Below, piece after piece: positions 5,286 through 6,531 of a stretch of 6,531 nt of DNA. The notes under the pieces are model-generated. The model made no database searches and was not told the origin of the DNA. It saw only the letters and a list, made by a program, of their open reading frames with translations. The position numbers and the translations under genes are program-made. The DNA lies in assembly GCA_001785175.1 (NCBI GenBank), contig MFSY01000115.1, positions 11,359 through 17,889 on the forward strand. The letters run 5' to 3'. Within the stretch, counting starts at the first letter, position 1, and the number at the start of each line of letters is the position of its first letter. Origin of the DNA: Candidatus Muproteobacteria bacterium RIFCSPHIGHO2_01_FULL_65_16 (GTDB lineage: Bacteria; Pseudomonadota; Gammaproteobacteria; Acidiferrobacterales; Sulfurifustaceae).

Positions 5286-5373
5286 AACCACGGATGAACA
5301 CAGATGAACACAGATCAAGAAACTGAAAGCAACTTGCGGGTTTATCTGTGTCCATCTGTGTTCATCCGTGGTT
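5286..5373. repeat. Near-perfect 30-bp inverted repeat between dsrA and dsrB
   Basis: Arms 5286-5315 and 5344-5373 are reverse complements at 29 of 30 positions, with a 28-base loop. Each arm contains a 10-bp period (CAGATGAACA). The single mismatch becomes a G-U pair on the - strand. It lies 12 bp after the dsrA stop and ends 28 bp before the dsrB start, so the dsrAB transcript would carry a long stable hairpin here. It appears to be a dispersed intergenic element of the same general kind as the others in this window. Confidence 0.92.
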
Positions 5374-5388
5374 CCAAAGATCTTTATA

Positions 5389-5394
5389 AGAGGA
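5389..5394 (+). promoter_or_regulatory. Ribosome binding site of dsrB
   Basis: AGAGGA lies seven bases before the ATG at 5402 and just outside the intergenic inverted repeat, so dsrB keeps its own accessible initiation signal. Confidence 0.75.
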
Positions 5395-5401
5395 TTTACA
5401 C

Positions 5402-6475
5402 ATGACGGCACAACCGCGTATGCCCATCGAGAGCGGCTGCCCCGATGGGATCCAGTACATGCACCCGCTGATGGTCCGGAACTTCGGCGACTGGAAGTAC
5501 CACGACCGCCCGCGCCCGGGTGTGCTGCACCACGTGGCCTACTCGGGCGACGAGATCTGGACCGTGCGCGTCGGCACCCAGCGCCAGCTCGGACCGTACG
5601 AGATCAACCTGCTGTGCGACATCATAGACAAATACGCCGACGGCCACGTGCGCTTCACCATCCGCTCCAACATGGAGATCATGGTGGACAAGCGGGAGAA
5701 GGTCGGGCCGCTGGTCCAGGCGCTGAACGACGCCGGCTACCCCGTGGGCGGCACCGGCAACTCAGTGACCATGATCTCGCACACCCAGGGCTGGCTCCAC
5801 TGCGACATCCCGGGCACCGACGCCTCGGGCGTGGTGAAGGCGCTGATGGACGAGCTGTACCAGGAGTTCATCCACGAGGACATGCCGAACCGCGTGCACA
5901 TCACCACCTCCTGCTGCCAGATCAACTGCGGCGGCCAGGGCGACGTCGCCATCAATATTCAGCACACCAAACCTCCCAAGATCAACCACGATCTCGTCGC
6001 CAATATCTGCGAGCGGCCGAGCGTGGTGGCGCGCTGCCCGGTGGCGGCGATCCGCCCGGCGATCGTGAACGGCAAGCCCTCGCTCGAAGTGGACGAGAAG
6101 AAGTGCATCTGCTGCGGCGCCTGCTACCCGCCCTGCCCGCCGATGCAGATCAACGATCCGGAGCACAGCAAGCTCGCCATCTGGGTCGGCGGCAAGAACT
6201 CGAACGCCCGCTCCAAGCCCATGTTCCACAAGCTTGTGGCCGCGGGCATCCCGAACAACCCGCCGCGCTGGCCCGAGGCCGCGGCGATCGTAAAAAAAAT
6301 CCTGCGCGTGTACAAAGAGGACGCCAAGGACTGGGAGCGCGTGGGCGACTGGGTCGAGCGCATCGGCTGGCCGCGGTTCTTCGAGCTGACGGAGCTGCCG
6401 TTCACCAAGTTCCACATAGACAACTGGCGCGGCTCGCGCTACACGCTGAATGCGTCGGCGCATATACGTTTCTGA
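5402..6475 (+). CDS. dsrB: Dissimilatory sulfite reductase beta subunit, oxidative (reverse) type
   Basis: A complete 357-aa protein, close to the usual DsrB length. It binds siroheme-[4Fe-4S] through Cys134 (LHCDIPGTDASG) and CCQINC (Cys171, 172, 176); the 37-residue gap between Cys134 and Cys171 is the family spacing. The ferredoxin domain has Cys212 (ARCPVAAIRP) and the KKCICCGACYPPCPP cluster (Cys235, 237, 238, 241, 245), enough for one [4Fe-4S] centre. In DsrAB the functional siroheme is carried in the DsrB site, so this subunit does the chemistry with the DsrC-type sulfur carrier. The C-terminal GDWVERIGWPRFFELTELPF and NWRGSRYTLNASAHI segments are typical. It has its own ribosome binding site after an unusual hairpin-bearing spacer. 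The genes that normally follow (dsrEFHC and others) would lie to the right of the window. Confidence 0.98.
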   Translation: MTAQPRMPIESGCPDGIQYMHPLMVRNFGDWKYHDRPRPGVLHHVAYSGDEIWTVRVGTQRQLGPYEINLLCDIIDKYADGHVRFTIRSNMEIMVDKREKVGPLVQALNDAGYPVGGTGNSVTMISHTQGWLHCDIPGTDASGVVKALMDELYQEFIHEDMPNRVHITTSCCQINCGGQGDVAINIQHTKPPKINHDLVANICERPSVVARCPVAAIRPAIVNGKPSLEVDEKKCICCGACYPPCPPMQINDPEHSKLAIWVGGKNSNARSKPMFHKLVAAGIPNNPPRWPEAAAIVKKILRVYKEDAKDWERVGDWVERIGWPRFFELTELPFTKFHIDNWRGSRYTLNASAHIRF

Positions 6476-6496
6476 CAGGCTGAAGGGATGATCTCA

Positions 6497-6520
6497 CCCC
6501 AGAGACGCGGAGGCGCGGAG
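6497..6520. repeat. Partial copy of the GCAGAGGCGC repeat after dsrB
   Basis: Positions 6501-6520 match the left arm of the 1686-1756 element (1691-1710) at 19 of 20 bases, including the GAGGCGCGGAG unit. Only one arm is seen because the window ends 11 bp later; the other arm is expected to the right. It begins 22 bp after the dsrB stop, so it would again separate two dsr genes. Confidence 0.7.
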
Positions 6521-6531
6521 AAAATAAGTAA

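Noticed and set aside
4371..5411. 346-codon open frame antisense to dsrA
   Set aside because: It overlays an unambiguous dsrA on the other strand. Its translation is rich in V, A, D, H and R with no recognisable domain, as expected of a shadow frame in high-GC DNA.
1..6531. CRISPR array for the Cas6-like protein
   Set aside because: No set of regularly spaced direct repeats with unique spacers is present. The repeats seen are inverted, intergenic and internally periodic.
6488..6531. Start of another gene after dsrB (ATG at 6488)
   Set aside because: The frame translates the GAGGCGCGG repeat (ISPQRRGGAEK), a typical false ORF over this element. The expected next dsr gene would begin beyond the window.

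Overview
The window is a high-GC piece of a sulfur-metabolising bacterial chromosome, centred on the two catalytic genes of dissimilatory sulfite reductase. On the + strand lie dsrA (3984-5273) and dsrB (5402-6475). Their N-terminal sequences resemble the oxidative (reverse-acting) DsrAB of proteobacterial sulfur oxidisers such as Allochromatium vinosum. This suggests a gamma- or betaproteobacterial sulfur oxidiser; the exact lineage cannot be settled from this sequence alone.

Layout. On the - strand, reading away from dsrA, are six genes: a TauD/TfdA-type Fe(II)/2-oxoglutarate dioxygenase (3717-2737), a 72-aa unknown protein whose start overlaps the dioxygenase stop (2744-2526), a 236-aa helical TPR-like protein (2479-1769), a Cas6/Cmx6-like RAMP protein with no CRISPR array in view (1659-982), a DsrC/TusE-family protein with no cysteine at all (934-596), and the N-terminal part of an FMN-dependent nitronate monooxygenase-like protein that runs off the left edge (383-1). 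The 266-bp divergent gap (3718-3983) between the dioxygenase gene and dsrA holds a perfect 18-bp palindrome and two ATATATCCC boxes 31 bp apart, so both transcription units may be controlled from here.

How the genes may work together. DsrAB is the siroheme and Fe-S enzyme that, in sulfur oxidisers, converts sulfane sulfur delivered by a persulfide/trisulfide carrier (true DsrC) into sulfite. The DsrC homologue here cannot carry sulfur because both redox cysteines are absent. It belongs to the cysteine-less, presumably regulatory branch of the family, and it sits next to a gene for an RNA-binding/RNA-cleaving fold. The inferred picture is a dsr operon with a divergent accessory set that may be regulatory (DsrC-like, Cas6-like, TPR-like) plus two oxygenases.

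A second theme is short hairpin repeats made of 7-10-bp internal units. Six or more elements of at least five families occupy most intergenic gaps. One of them is a nearly perfect 30-bp inverted repeat between dsrA and dsrB, and another has been read into the C-terminus of the dioxygenase. No tRNA, rRNA, transposase or CRISPR array is visible.
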